64,000 bases of DNA from Adlercreutzia faecimuris (GCF_022669055.1 NZ_JAJMLW010000002.1:434001-498000); one strand, 5' to 3'. Numbered from the stretch's first letter, positions 1 through 9,037 are shown. Program-made: numbers and translations. Notes: generated by a model from the letters alone, not told the origin.

Positions 1-796
1 AGGTGATGTAGGGCGGAAGGCCCTCCATGGATCGCTTCTTGTCCTCGGCATCCCAGAACCCGAAGAGCGCCGATACCATCTGGCCCACGAGGAGGGCTAT
101 GAGCACGAAGGCGATGACTCCGCAGAGGACCCCGCCCGCTGCGGCGAGACCGCTTCCCCCGAGCGTGCCCGCGACCGCCGTGCTCCCAGACGTCGATGCG
201 GAAGCCTTGGCGGCCGTTCCCGCAGCTTGCGCTGCGGCGTGCTGCGTCGCCTGCGCCTGTGCGCCGCTCGCCCCTGACGCCCTGGCAGCCCCTGACTTCT
301 TGGCACCCAGGGCGCTTGCGCGCTTGGCGGATCCTTCGACTTTGCCAGCAGCGCTTGCAGCATCGCTCTTGCGTGCGTTTCGTGCATAGCTCGCTGCGCG
401 CTTGGTCGTCCTCCCGGCATCGTATGCGCCTTGGGCACCCTCGAACTCGTCGGTGTCGTCGAGCTCGGACACTGCTTCCCGCATTGCGATCTGGCGGGCG
501 CGCAGCGCTTTGTCCTTCGCATCGGTCGGCTCGGCGTATTCGTTGGACGATTCGAGGTCTTTGGGTTCAGCGCCCGAACTCGATGCAGACACAGCCTGCT
601 TTGCGCGCGCTGTCCTGTTGGCTTTGTCGCGCTTTCTCGACGCGCGCACGCCGAGCGCGTCTTCCCGCTTTGTGAGCACGGAGAGCTTCTGGGACTCGTC
701 GTCCTTGACGATCCCTGCGCTCACGGCATCGACCTTGCGTGCGGTGACGATGTCCGAGATGGCGCTGCTATCCTGTACGAGCTCCTTTGCATCCAT
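1..796 (-). CDS. CD1108-like conjugative element protein (putative cell-wall hydrolase), C-terminus off window
   Basis: The reading frame is open from an ATG at 796 to the left edge, so only about 265 N-terminal residues are seen. The first ~215 residues are charged, Ala/Lys/Arg-rich and probably disordered. One strong membrane helix follows (about residues 220-245, core LCGVIAFVLIALLVGQMV), then a segment ending GLPPYIT at the window edge. A cytoplasmic tail, one helix and a GLPPYIT-type start of an external domain fit the CD1108 family of Gram-positive conjugative elements, which carries a lysozyme or NlpC/P60-type domain that opens the wall for the mating channel. That catalytic domain is outside the window. 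The gene directly follows virB4, as in other CTn elements. AGGAAGGG lies 11 bases before the ATG. The family is inferred from position and layout. Confidence 0.55.
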   Translation of the reverse strand, partial: MDAKELVQDSSAISDIVTARKVDAVSAGIVKDDESQKLSVLTKREDALGVRASRKRDKANRTARAKQAVSASSSGAEPKDLESSNEYAEPTDAKDKALRARQIAMREAVSELDDTDEFEGAQGAYDAGRTTKRAASYARNARKSDAASAAGKVEGSAKRASALGAKKSGAARASGASGAQAQATQHAAAQAAGTAAKASASTSGSTAVAGTLGGSGLAAAGGVLCGVIAFVLIALLVGQMVSALFGFWDAEDKKRSMEGLPPYIT

Positions 797-800
797 ACGA

Positions 801-3356
801 TCAAGCGCCCTTCCTGGCGTTGTCGTTGAAGGCCTTGGCGCGCTTTAGCTGCGCGATCTCCTCCGGCTTGGTGTTGAAGAGGTCGTAGAGCAGGCCCTTG
901 GGGAAGTCGTCCCGGATGGGCACGCGCGCTCCTCCCGCCACGAGAAGGCCTTCTCCTGCCTTGATCGACTCGTCGATGTACTCCTTCTCGGCAGCGGAGA
1001 GCGAGAGCATCTCCGCCCACGACGCGAGGTCCTGGGCCGCCTGCTTGTGCAGCAGGCAGAAGTCCGAGTTGAGAACCATCGTCCGCGCGCGCTCATGGGT
1101 GAGCATGTGGGAGGTGTTCTGGGAGATGCCCGTGCAGATGAGGTTGAACTTGCGCCCCTCCGCCCAGAACTTCGCGAAGTAGTCGATGATGGTGGGATGG
1201 CCGAAGAGCGATTGCACCTCGTCGATGTAGAGCCAGGTGGTGACCCCTCGCTCGAAGTTCGCGTACATGCGGTTCCTCACGGTCTCTAGAGCTGTGAGCA
1301 TTCCGAAGACGCGCATGTTGGTGGAGAGGTCGTGCAGGTCTATGTTGGTGATGCGGTTCGCGAATCCGATGTTGGACTGCCGGTTGAAGAAGGAGAGCGC
1401 GCCCGTGACGTAGCGCTCGTATCTGAGCGCGATGTCGCGCGCCTCGCCTTCGGGCTGCTGCAGCAGTATCCCGTGGAAGTCGGTGAGCGTCGGTGTCGCG
1501 CCGTCCTCGGCATGCCTTGCGTACGCCGCCTCGACGCAGCGCGTGATGATGGACTTGTCCGCCTCGGGCAGGCCCTCGGACGACTCCGCCATCATGGCTG
1601 AGGACAAGGCCAAGAAGGCATCGATTTTGAACGCGAGCTGCGCGGCGTCGGCGCGGCCCTCGACGTCGGTGAGGTCGAAGGGGTTCAAGGCAGTGTCGGC
1701 ATCGGGCGCTAGCCGCACGTTCACGCCTCCCAGGGCCTCGATGAGGTTCCCGTACTCTCCGGCCGGGTCGAAGATGATGATCTCGTCGTCGGGGTATGCG
1801 AGCACTGTGTTGGTGATCTCGCGTTTCACTGAGAACGACTTGCCGGAGCCCGGCTTGCCGCAGACGAATCCCATGGGGCTCGCAAGCTTCTTGCGGTTGC
1901 AGATGACGAGGTTGCCGGACTGCTTGGACTGCCCGTAGTAGCCGCCTCCCTCCTGGTTGAGCTCTAACGAGGCGAAGGGCATCTGCATGGCGATCTGGCC
2001 CGTGGTGAGGTAGCGGGTGACGTCTATGTGGTTCAGCCCCAAGGGCAGCACCGAGTTCAGCGCCTGGCGCTGTCGGTAGTAGAGGGGCTCGATGCCGAGG
2101 GAGTTGCCCTGCCCGACCGAGATGATCTGCTCGACCTGGCGCTCAAGCTCCTCCACCGTGTCGGCGTAGGCGTAGACGAGTCCTGTGTATACGAAGAGGC
2201 GCTCGTTCTTGTTGCGCAGGAAGTCCAGGAGCTCTTCCGCCTCCTCCTTGGAGTACCGAAGCTCGGGCGGTAGGATCGTGTAGTCGTAGCCCTTCTTCAT
2301 CGCGCTCATCTGCTCGTCGATGATCTCCTTGTCCATCCAGTCCAGCTGGCGCTTGACGAGCGCGAGCGCGTCTGATTGAGCGATGGGCTGGATATGGAGG
2401 TTCACTGAGAGCGGCATCGGCAGGTCGATGATGTTGGCAAGGTAGTGGTCCTCAAGCATCGAGCCGAACGTGCGGATCGAGAGCACGCAGCCGTACGTCT
2501 TGTCGACCTTGAAGATGTCTGATCGACCGTCCGGCTTGAAGTCTATGAGCGCCGGTGCGATGAGGTCCTTGGTGCGCACGTTCGATCTCGGGCTGATCTT
2601 GTCCCATGAAAAGGTGAAGGGCGATCGTGGGCGCAGCTGCGACTGGATCGCGCGCAGCCGCTCGGCGCCGTCGAGCGCGTGCGCCTCGCAGCGGATGCGG
2701 GAGAGCGTGTCGGTGACGTCTCCCTTGATCCGGGCGAGCTTCGGCACGGCCTCGTCTACGTCGGCAGCTCCCACCATGTAGGTGAGGTAGCGGTGGCGAG
2801 TGAGGTTCGAGACGCCCTCGCGCATCTTGTCGTTCAAGATCTGGTTGTACTCCCGGGCGTATCTCGCCGTGTCCTGGTCGGACTCCGGAAAGAAGCGCTT
2901 GTTGCCGATCTCCTCGTCGGGGATCGGGACGTTCGCTATGGTGAGCTGCACGGAGGAATCCGCGCCGAAGTAGTTGTAGAGCGAGGAGAGCACGGTGAAG
3001 ATGTTCTGCTGGCTCTCCTTGCGCGCCGATTGGTAGGAGATGTCGGCGAACTCGACGGTTTGGGAGAAGAGCCCCTCCTCGACCTGGGCGATGCCGTCGC
3101 GATAGATGGCGTCGTAGCCGATGAAGGAGGATATGTCCCGCGCGGCGGCGCGCGCCCTCTTCTGGCCCGCGACCTTCTCCTCGTGCGCCTTCCTGCTGCG
3201 GTCGGCGTTCGATGAGCCACCCATCATCTGGCGCAGCATCCCAGCGCCAGCATGCGACCTCGCCTTGCTCCGGGCCGCCTTCCGCTTGCCCTTGAGCGCC
3301 TTCTTCTCTTCCTTTCGCTTCCTTGGATCAGATGTCTTCTTATCGGGATGGCTCAT
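801..3356 (-). CDS. virB4: VirB4/TraE-family conjugation ATPase
   Basis: A cytoplasmic AAA+ ATPase that powers assembly of the type IV secretion channel and substrate transfer. At 851 residues it has the usual length for the family. The N-terminus (about 1-75) is very basic. The Walker A motif GKPGSGKSFSVKRE lies near residue 500 and Walker B is in TTWLYIDEVQSLF near residue 720. A late ISQNTSHMLTHERARTMVLNSD segment also matches the conjugation-ATPase C-terminus (split here as ISQNTS and the following MLTHERARTMVLNSD). The start overlaps the end of the prgI-like gene by 17 bases and the stop sits five bases before the next start, so the genes are translationally coupled in one minus-strand operon. 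It corresponds to the CD1110-type VirB4 of Firmicute/Coriobacteria CTn elements. Confidence 0.93.
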   Translation of the reverse strand: MSHPDKKTSDPRKRKEEKKALKGKRKAARSKARSHAGAGMLRQMMGGSSNADRSRKAHEEKVAGQKRARAAARDISSFIGYDAIYRDGIAQVEEGLFSQTVEFADISYQSARKESQQNIFTVLSSLYNYFGADSSVQLTIANVPIPDEEIGNKRFFPESDQDTARYAREYNQILNDKMREGVSNLTRHRYLTYMVGAADVDEAVPKLARIKGDVTDTLSRIRCEAHALDGAERLRAIQSQLRPRSPFTFSWDKISPRSNVRTKDLIAPALIDFKPDGRSDIFKVDKTYGCVLSIRTFGSMLEDHYLANIIDLPMPLSVNLHIQPIAQSDALALVKRQLDWMDKEIIDEQMSAMKKGYDYTILPPELRYSKEEAEELLDFLRNKNERLFVYTGLVYAYADTVEELERQVEQIISVGQGNSLGIEPLYYRQRQALNSVLPLGLNHIDVTRYLTTGQIAMQMPFASLELNQEGGGYYGQSKQSGNLVICNRKKLASPMGFVCGKPGSGKSFSVKREITNTVLAYPDDEIIIFDPAGEYGNLIEALGGVNVRLAPDADTALNPFDLTDVEGRADAAQLAFKIDAFLALSSAMMAESSEGLPEADKSIITRCVEAAYARHAEDGATPTLTDFHGILLQQPEGEARDIALRYERYVTGALSFFNRQSNIGFANRITNIDLHDLSTNMRVFGMLTALETVRNRMYANFERGVTTWLYIDEVQSLFGHPTIIDYFAKFWAEGRKFNLICTGISQNTSHMLTHERARTMVLNSDFCLLHKQAAQDLASWAEMLSLSAAEKEYIDESIKAGEGLLVAGGARVPIRDDFPKGLLYDLFNTKPEEIAQLKRAKAFNDNARKGA

Positions 3357-3744
3357 TGCCTTCAGCTCCTTTGCGTCGGGCTGCCCGTCTCGCGCGCCTT
3401 GTGGGCCTGCCCGCCTCGGCCTTCTGGAGGTCGGGGGCGGCGGGGCACGAGTAGAGCAGCTTCTGGTCTTTCAGGTGGTGGTTAGCGAGCAGCGGCGCGA
3501 ACTTCTCCGCGCGCATGCCGAAGGGCCGCCAGAAACCGGCGAGCCAGAACGGGATGGATGCGCACATGACGGGAAGTGCTGCGTCCGCGACCTCGATGCC
3601 TATCCAGAAGTGGCATAGGGCTGCAACGAGGATCGCCGAGCCGAAGCCTCCTGCCACGCACACGAGCGTGCGGAAGGAGAGCTTGCCGACGATCTTCTCC
3701 TCGTATTCGCCGATGTCCTTCTGTATGGGGATCTGCAGTGACAT
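3340..3744 (-). CDS. PrgI-like conjugative element membrane protein
   Basis: Small membrane protein of the conjugation channel, the VirB3-like partner of VirB4 in Gram-positive elements. After the N-terminal SLQIPIQKDIGEYEEKIVGK block, which is typical of PrgI, there are two membrane helices (about residues 25-45 and 50-70) and a basic tail rich in Arg. The start chosen is the ATG at 3744 giving MSLQIPIQK; a GTG at 3753 in frame is the alternative, and neither has a strong ribosome site. The tail overlaps the virB4 start. Gene order Maff2-PrgI-VirB4-CD1108 is that of known CTn elements and supports the call. Confidence 0.8.
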   Translation of the reverse strand: MSLQIPIQKDIGEYEEKIVGKLSFRTLVCVAGGFGSAILVAALCHFWIGIEVADAALPVMCASIPFWLAGFWRPFGMRAEKFAPLLANHHLKDQKLLYSCPAAPDLQKAEAGRPTRRARRAARRKGAEGNEPSR

Positions 3745-3757
3745 GGCGACCACGCCC

Positions 3758-3973
3758 CTACGATGGGAGCCAGGATGTGTCTAGCATCCCGAAGTAGACC
3801 GCTGCGGCGATGATAATCGCGCCGCCCGCGATGGTGGAAATTGCGGAGGCGATCTGGCTGCCTCCCTGCTGTTCACGGATCGCCAGTCCCAGGCTTACCG
3901 CGCCCCATACGACGAGGAAACCGCCGAGGAAGGTCACGCAGCCGGAGACCAGGCTGATGATGTTTGCGAGCAT
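3758..3973 (-). CDS. Maff2/VirB2-like small membrane subunit
   Basis: A 71-residue protein with two hydrophobic helices joined by a short polar loop (REQQGGSQIAS), ending in SWLPS. Size, topology and position between the coupling protein and PrgI match the Maff2 family, proposed to be the pilin-like or channel subunit of Gram-positive conjugation systems. The start is placed at the ATG at 3973 because AAAGGAC stands 9-10 bases upstream. A longer in-frame start at 4006 would place the ribosome site inside the gene. Family membership rests on topology and context, not on a diagnostic motif. Confidence 0.65.
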   Translation of the reverse strand: MLANIISLVSGCVTFLGGFLVVWGAVSLGLAIREQQGGSQIASAISTIAGGAIIIAAAVYFGMLDTSWLPS

Positions 3974-4160
3974 GTTCTTTGTCCTTTGCGTCTTGATTGC
4001 CCGCATGCGCCCCTGAAGTGGAATGGGGCCCTTGCGGGCGAGGGTATAATTGGTAGTTGCGAAGGGCGCGATGCGCTCCTTTGCGTCTTGATTGGCTGCG
4101 GCGACCGGTGGTGCGTGGAATCATTGCCGGTACTTGGAGGCTTAGCCTGCCGCAGCTTAC
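3974..4160 (-). other. Intergenic spacer with duplicated Shine-Dalgarno block
   Basis: About 190 bases between the coupling-protein stop and the Maff2 start. The block TCCTTTGCGTCTTGATTG occurs twice, near 3982 and near 4078. On the coding (minus) strand it reads CAATCAAGACGCAAAGGA, so it contains a ribosome-binding core. The upstream copy serves no recognisable ORF, so a small gene may have been lost here or the leader was duplicated. Confidence 0.4.
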
Positions 4161-5987
4161 TCACTCGCCCATGAGCATCCCCTCCCTCCGCGCGCGATAC
4201 CGCTTGAAGTCGAATGCGCCGCGCTTGCTCGCGGCCTCAAGCGACTCTCGCCTCGGGTGCGCATCCAGCGGGTATTTCTTGTCCAGGTAGGCCTGCGCGC
4301 CGTTGATGAGGACGAGCGCCTGGTCGCGGGGCATGCGGGACACCTCGCTCGCTTGCATGAGGTCGCGCTCGATGAGCCCGTAGTTGTGCGTGTAGGTGGG
4401 GTTCGCGCCGCGCGAGTCGTTCACGGAGACGTTGGCCACTGTCTGCTTGCCGATCATGTCCGCAATCTTCTGGTTTGTGTCCGCCGACTTGCCCCCGAGG
4501 TAGAGCAGCGTGTCGCATGCGTTCATGATGGTCGCCGCGTTGTTCTCCCCGTAGTTCTCGTCGAGCTGGGAGAGCGACTGGCAGATCATGGACACCGCGA
4601 TGTTGCGGCTTCGAGTCACCGTGATCATCCGCTCGAAGTCTGGGATGGTGCCTATGTTTGCGAACTCGTCGAACACGAAGTGCACGCATCTGGGGAGAGC
4701 GCCCGAAAAGCGTGAGAGCGCCGCCTCGCAGAGGGTGTCGAGCGCCTGCTGCATGAGCAGCGCGAAGACGAAGTCGAAGGTGGAGTCCGTGTCCGACATC
4801 GAGCAGAAGACCGCCACCTTGGCGCGCGCGTCCCCCAGGTGGTCGAGCGCCATCTCGTCGTAGGCGAGCAGCTCCTTCATCTCGGCGATGTCGAAGGGCT
4901 TCATGCGCACGTTGCACGAGACCATGATCGACTTCAGGGTCTTCCCGGCGGCCACCTTGAACTGCTTGTAGCTCGCGAGCGCGAAGTCGTCCTCCGGACG
5001 GACGGGCTTCGCGACCTTCACCCAGGCATAGCCGCTCGATGCCGGCTGGAACTCTCGCGATGAGATGTCGTAGCCGCTCGACTCTGCCACCCTCATGAGC
5101 CTCTCGCCGGTCTCAATCTCGTGGAAGAGCATGTCGAGCGGGCTCATGTAGTCTTCGTCGTCCTCGCGCGCGTCGGCGAGCGCCAAGAGCGAGAGCAGCC
5201 CTGGGACGCTATGGTCCTCCTCGGGGCAGTGGAGCAGAAGGTACGAGATGAGCGCGGTGTAGAGGAGCTTCTCGGCGTTCTCCCAGAAGGGGTCGCCTGA
5301 GTGCTGGTCGTCTCCTGTGGTGTTGCGGATGAGGCATTCCACGAAACGGAGCGTGTCAGCCTCGCCCTTGATGTACTCGATGGGGTTGAAGTGGAGGGAG
5401 CGGGTGAAGTCGATGGTGTCGAAGGTGCGGATCTCGTATCCGGCGTCTTCGAGCACCCACCCCATGTCGTGGATGAGCGTGCCCTTGGGATCGGTGATGA
5501 AGTAGTTGGCGTTGAGCTGCATGAGGTTGGGCTTCACGAAGTAGCGCGTCTTGCCGGTGCCGGGGCCGCCTATGACGAGAACGTTGTTGTTCGTCTCGGT
5601 CCTCTGGTCGTGGGTCTTGTCGATGAGGCGTATTCTGGCGTGCTCGGTGAGCAGGATGTTGTTGTCGGCGTCCTTCCTGTCCGAGAACGCCTCCATTTCC
5701 TTTTGCGTCGCCCAGCGCGCCGACCCGTGCTCCTCGCCCTTGCGGTAGCGGCCGCGACGCTCCCACCAGCGCACCCATACGAGCCAGACCGCGCAGGCGC
5801 ATGCCGCGCCGATGGCGAGTGGCAGGGGCTCTAGGGACAGCAGGGTGCCGCTTTGCGCCATGGACAGGGCGGCGCTTGCGACGTCGCCCTCCGAGTTGCC
5901 CATGGCGCAGAGGACGGCCGCGGCGGCGTCTCCTGCGAGGAACGCGATGGCGGAGAGCGCTGCGATGAGCGAGAGCTCCGCCCTCAT
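4161..5987 (-). CDS. virD4: VirD4/TraG-family type IV coupling protein
   Basis: Membrane-anchored hexameric ATPase that brings the relaxase-DNA complex to the conjugation channel. Two N-terminal hydrophobic segments (about residues 5-25 and 50-70) are followed by the cytoplasmic motor. Walker A is in IGGPGTGKTRYFVKPN near residue 140, followed by YFITDPKG, and Walker B is in HFVFDEFANIG near residue 430. TRSRNIAVSMICQSLSQLD is the conserved motif of TraG/VirD4 proteins. At 608 residues it has full family length. It starts four bases inside the upstream gene (ATGA overlap). The nicking relaxase itself is not in this window. Confidence 0.93.
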   Translation of the reverse strand: MRAELSLIAALSAIAFLAGDAAAAVLCAMGNSEGDVASAALSMAQSGTLLSLEPLPLAIGAACACAVWLVWVRWWERRGRYRKGEEHGSARWATQKEMEAFSDRKDADNNILLTEHARIRLIDKTHDQRTETNNNVLVIGGPGTGKTRYFVKPNLMQLNANYFITDPKGTLIHDMGWVLEDAGYEIRTFDTIDFTRSLHFNPIEYIKGEADTLRFVECLIRNTTGDDQHSGDPFWENAEKLLYTALISYLLLHCPEEDHSVPGLLSLLALADAREDDEDYMSPLDMLFHEIETGERLMRVAESSGYDISSREFQPASSGYAWVKVAKPVRPEDDFALASYKQFKVAAGKTLKSIMVSCNVRMKPFDIAEMKELLAYDEMALDHLGDARAKVAVFCSMSDTDSTFDFVFALLMQQALDTLCEAALSRFSGALPRCVHFVFDEFANIGTIPDFERMITVTRSRNIAVSMICQSLSQLDENYGENNAATIMNACDTLLYLGGKSADTNQKIADMIGKQTVANVSVNDSRGANPTYTHNYGLIERDLMQASEVSRMPRDQALVLINGAQAYLDKKYPLDAHPRRESLEAASKRGAFDFKRYRARREGMLMGE

Positions 5988-6529
5988 CGGCTCTTCACCT
6001 CGACCCGCTCGACCTCGCGCGCGGCGTCCTTCGCCTCATGGGCGGCCTTTGATGCCTCGCGGGCTGCCTTGGCCTTGTCCTCAAGGGGCTCTTGGTCGCG
6101 GGCCTCCGTGAGCTCGATCTCGCGCGCCTCGCAGGCGCGCTCAAGCTCTGCATCCACATCTTGCTCAAGCCCGGCGAACACCTCGTCGACCTCCGGCGCG
6201 TCCGCGATGCGGAACACCAGGTGGTCGTGGCCGTCGACCTTCGCGAAGTCGTGCTCAATGGCCGCATCGTCGAGCCTCTCGCCAATGATCGCTTTTAGGC
6301 TCTCGTAGTCGGGGAGCTCCTCGAACTCGGACATGTCGAGGCGCGCGAACTCGCGCACCTTCTCGTCTTGCTGCGGGGCGGCGTCTTCCAAGTTCCCGCG
6401 AAGGTTCTGGATCGCGCCTTTGAGCCTCTCGGCCGAGGCGCGGAGCGCCTCCTCGCTCATGTCCTGGCCCATCCTGAGGAACCAGTCGAAGAGCTTCTCT
6501 CCCGACTCGTCTCCGAAATCGCTTGCCAT
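5984..6529 (-). CDS. PcfB/DUF3801-like conjugation accessory protein
   Basis: A 181-residue acidic soluble protein without signal or membrane segment, overlapping the coupling-protein gene by four bases. In related elements the gene just before the TraG-type coupling protein encodes PcfB/DUF3801, which helps bring the relaxase to the coupling protein. The middle part (SLKAIIGERLDDAAIEHDF, then HLVFRIADAPEVDEVF) resembles the C-terminal alpha/beta unit of that family. The last 50 residues form a charged helix probably able to coil. The start is the ATG at 6529, with GGAGG seven bases upstream; the longer in-frame start at 6568 has no ribosome site. The family is inferred from context and weak similarity. 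Confidence 0.5.
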   Translation of the reverse strand: MASDFGDESGEKLFDWFLRMGQDMSEEALRASAERLKGAIQNLRGNLEDAAPQQDEKVREFARLDMSEFEELPDYESLKAIIGERLDDAAIEHDFAKVDGHDHLVFRIADAPEVDEVFAGLEQDVDAELERACEAREIELTEARDQEPLEDKAKAAREASKAAHEAKDAAREVERVEVKSR

Positions 6530-6545
6530 TTCCTGCCTCCTTCGT

Positions 6546-7289
6546 CTATCTCTCGTTCGATCGCGCATCGCTTGCGCGTTCGGCTTTGCCTTGGTGCTCT
6601 GCGGCGAGCCTTGCTTCCTGGCTGCGCTGCTCCAGGGTCGGGATCGCGGGCTCTTTTGTTTGCGCCTCGTACGCCTTGAGCTGGGCGTTGATGGCCTGCA
6701 GGAGCGTCATGCCCTCTTGCTCCTCCTCAGGGATGTCGATCAGGTCTATGCCCTTGAAGGTGAGCATCTTGCCCAGGTAGTTGCCCTCCACCGACATGAG
6801 GAAGTTCTCGCCCCTGGCTATGACTGAGCCGTCGTCGAGGTAGGGAAAGGCGTTTCCGCCCCAGGTAAGCCCTGCGTTTATCGGCAGGTAGTCGAGGTGC
6901 TTGCACTCGTCGACGGTGGCGATCCGCATCCCGGCGACATAGCGCACGAGCTCCGAGTGCTCCTTGGCTATCGCCTGAAGGCTGAGCGACTCGAAGGGCA
7001 CCCAATCGGGGCCGTCTTGCTTGAGCGTCCACCACTCGTCGCCGCCGTCGACCTGTTGTATGAAGGCGAGGTCGCCGTAGATGACGCCTTGTCGGATCGC
7101 CCAGTTGCCTGCCTTGAGGAAGTCCGAGAGGTCGTCCATCGAGAAGCACCTGTCGAACTCGTAGGGGTACTCCTCAAGGTATGGGTCGTCCTGCCAAGCG
7201 AAGCCGCCTCGTTTGAGCCAGCCGTTCTTCTGGCATGCCTCCTCAAGGCTCTTCTGCTCTTCCGGGGTTGCCGGTGCCATGTTGTACAT
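6546..7289 (-). CDS. Hypothetical conjugative element protein
   Basis: A 247-residue soluble acidic protein that I do not recognise. It is rich in aromatic residues in the first 120 positions (GDEWWTLKQDGPDW, FDRCFSMDDLSDFL). The last 45 residues are a charged helical tail ending in SNER. No catalytic motif, signal or membrane segment is visible. The ATG at 7289 is preceded by AGAGGATGAGG. It lies 16 bases before the DUF3801-like gene and belongs to the transfer operon. Aromatic-rich small proteins in this position are often antirestriction or regulatory proteins, but nothing here proves that. Confidence 0.7.
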   Translation of the reverse strand: MYNMAPATPEEQKSLEEACQKNGWLKRGGFAWQDDPYLEEYPYEFDRCFSMDDLSDFLKAGNWAIRQGVIYGDLAFIQQVDGGDEWWTLKQDGPDWVPFESLSLQAIAKEHSELVRYVAGMRIATVDECKHLDYLPINAGLTWGGNAFPYLDDGSVIARGENFLMSVEGNYLGKMLTFKGIDLIDIPEEEQEGMTLLQAINAQLKAYEAQTKEPAIPTLEQRSQEARLAAEHQGKAERASDARSNER

Positions 7290-7468
7290 TTCCTCATCCT
7301 CTGCTTCTGTGTTTCCAGCCGTTCGATCTAAAGGGCGCGGCGGGGTCGCGTGGTTGTCTCGGCCCGTTTCCCTTATTCGTTGCGCTTCGGCTGGCGTCTG
7401 CTGCCCCGCCGCTTGGGTGCTTTATAGCCGACGCGCTCGTCGCGTGCGCTCCGCGCTGTGCCGCCTTG

Positions 7469-7495
7469 CGTCCCTAAGCGTCCCTAAGCACGTCC
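7469..7495. repeat. 27-bp direct repeat, left copy
   Basis: The 27 bases are identical to 9412-9438. Each copy is itself a tandem of GCGTCCCTAA. This copy encodes the last codons (DVLRDA, stop) of the helicase-loader gene and the bases just after it. The pair brackets the four-gene replication/HTH module at 7.47-9.3 kb. Confidence 0.85.
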
Positions 7496-8289
7496 TCCAT
7501 CAGATTCACATTCGTGCGCCTCGGCAGTCGCACGAGCCGGCATGTCTCCTTGAGCCTCTCCGTGATCGCGATGGCGCTCTCCTTCTCGCCGTTGCGGGAC
7601 ATCCGCCGCATGAGCTCGTCGGGCAGGTACTGCGATGTGACTATCGTCGGCCGCATCGCCTCGTAGCGCTCGTTGACGATCTGGAAGAGCGTCGTCATCA
7701 CCCAGGAGTTGGCGTTCTCCTTGCCGATGTCGTCGATTATGAGGACGTCGCACGACGCGAACCTGGCTATGCCGTGCTTGGCGTCGCCGTCGAAGCTGGC
7801 CTTCACGGCGTCGAGCATCGACAGGGACGTGGTCATGATCGTCCTGTACCCGGACGCGCAGAAAGCCATCGCTATCGCCGATGCCGCGTAGGTCTTGCCG
7901 GCCCTTGAGGGGCCGCAGATGTAGAGGCCAACCCCCGGGCTGTCCGAGAAGCCGTCGAGGTAGGCCGACAGGCCGGCGTGGCAGACCGTCGCGTCGAGGA
8001 ACCTCCTCTTCACGCCGCATCGGACGAATGCCTCGCGCAGCCTGGACTTCTCCTCCAGCTCCTCGCGCCGCCTCTGCTCCTCGCGCTCCCTGGCGGCGCC
8101 CTCGCAGCCGCACGGCTCGGCCCCTATCCAGTGGAACGCGCCCCGGAACCCCGTCATGCCGATCGGCTCCAGGGGGCTTCCGCACCACTCGCAGCTGACG
8201 GGATCGGGCTCCGGCACGTCCATCTTCCGCGCCTTCGCCTCGCTGTAAGTCAGCAGCTCCGAGCCCCTCCGCTTGATCTCGTCGCCCAT
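7474..8289 (-). CDS. DnaC/IstB-like helicase loader ATPase
   Basis: An AAA+ ATPase likely to load the replicative helicase onto element DNA during its own replication. The N-terminal third has a probable zinc-binding set (CEWCGSPL near residue 34 and EPCGCEG near residue 60). Then come Walker A GPSRAGKTYAASAIA near residue 130, Walker B VLIIDDIGKENANSW near residue 185 and a sensor-1-like TIVTSQY. The 271 residues match DnaC-type loaders. It is the last gene of the replication module, 16 bases after the HTH protein. It is more likely a loader than an IstB transposition helper, because no IstA transposase is nearby. Confidence 0.85.
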   Translation of the reverse strand: MGDEIKRRGSELLTYSEAKARKMDVPEPDPVSCEWCGSPLEPIGMTGFRGAFHWIGAEPCGCEGAAREREEQRRREELEEKSRLREAFVRCGVKRRFLDATVCHAGLSAYLDGFSDSPGVGLYICGPSRAGKTYAASAIAMAFCASGYRTIMTTSLSMLDAVKASFDGDAKHGIARFASCDVLIIDDIGKENANSWVMTTLFQIVNERYEAMRPTIVTSQYLPDELMRRMSRNGEKESAIAITERLKETCRLVRLPRRTNVNLMEDVLRDA

Positions 8290-8305
8290 CTTCGTCGCCT
8301 TTCTT

Positions 8306-8743
8306 TTAGAATCCTTTGTTTTCTTCTTTACTTATCAGGTGCCAGGTCTTCACCCCCGCAGGTGCCGGGGTGTCACCTCCCGGCCCTGGGTCGGCGCCCT
8401 TGATGTCAGGGGGTGACGTTTTGTCGCCCGTATGGCGCAGTGCGGCGCCGCCGAGCCGGTAGCAGCGGGTGGAGCAGCCGTCCGGCGCCCATGCCGGGCC
8501 CTCCTCGACGATCAGGCCGCCGTCCGCGAGCTCGCCCACGGCGCGTATGACGGAGCGCTCGGAGATGCCGAGGTACGCTGCGGTGCTCCTACGGCTCTCG
8601 TAGAAGCTGCCGCCGCCTGCGCAGAAGCCGTAGACGCGGGCGAAGACGAGCAGCTGCACGCCCTTGAGCCCGAGCTCCCTCCACATGAACGGCCGGACGA
8701 TGAGGAACGCGTCGCCGTCGTCCCTCTCGCCGCTGCCGCTCAC
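8306..8743 (-). CDS. Winged-helix replication protein (DnaD/RepA-N-like)
   Basis: A 145-residue protein whose first ~95 residues form a winged-helix DNA-binding domain: LKGVQLLVFARVYGFC, SRRSTAAYLGISERSVIRAV as the recognition helix region, and a GGLIVEEG wing. The tail is Pro/Gly-rich and probably disordered. Such domains occur in replication initiators and DnaD-like primosome proteins of mobile elements. Its place directly before a DnaC-like loader suggests it recruits the loader to the element origin. It starts at GTG 8743, overlapping the previous stop (GTGA). The length is short for a full initiator, so it may act as an adaptor only. Confidence 0.65.
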   Translation of the reverse strand: MSGSGERDDGDAFLIVRPFMWRELGLKGVQLLVFARVYGFCAGGGSFYESRRSTAAYLGISERSVIRAVGELADGGLIVEEGPAWAPDGCSTRCYRLGGAALRHTGDKTSPPDIKGADPGPGGDTPAPAGVKTWHLISKEENKGF

Positions 8744-8988
8744 TTCCTGCGCCTCTCCGAGACGAGGCCGAAGTTGCGCCGCGTCCAGTCGAGCATCTCG
8801 TCGCGGAAGACGATCGACCCCCTCTTCATCCCGGCGAGCCTGCGCAGCGGGAAGGGGTCGTCTCCGCCCCTCGCGAGCTCCCAGATCCTGTTCACCTTCA
8901 TCCCGAGCAGCGCGGCCGCCTCGTGGGGCGAGTAGATGTCCTGGATCGGCACCTGATGCTTCGTCTCTGTCTCTCTGGTCTCTGTCAT
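8740..8988 (-). CDS. Small excisionase/AlpA-like HTH protein
   Basis: An 82-residue protein with a MerR/excisionase-type helix-turn-helix (IYSPHEAAALLGMKVNRIWEL) followed by a wing-like strand (PFPLRRLAGMKRGSIVFRDE) and a helix that ends in basic residues. It probably binds element DNA as a recombination directionality factor or regulator. It starts at ATG 8988 with no strong ribosome site, and overlaps the next gene by four bases. Confidence 0.65.
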   Translation of the reverse strand: MTETRETETKHQVPIQDIYSPHEAAALLGMKVNRIWELARGGDDPFPLRRLAGMKRGSIVFRDEMLDWTRRNFGLVSERRRK

Positions 8989-9037
8989 ATCTTCGAAAGT
9001 CCTGTCTGCTTGCGAGCAGGCCCGGCCGGATGGCGCC

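Noticed and set aside
7474-8289. IstB transposition helper of an IS21 element
   Set aside because: No IstA gene or IS21 ends are nearby, and the gene follows a replication-type winged-helix protein; a helicase loader fits better.
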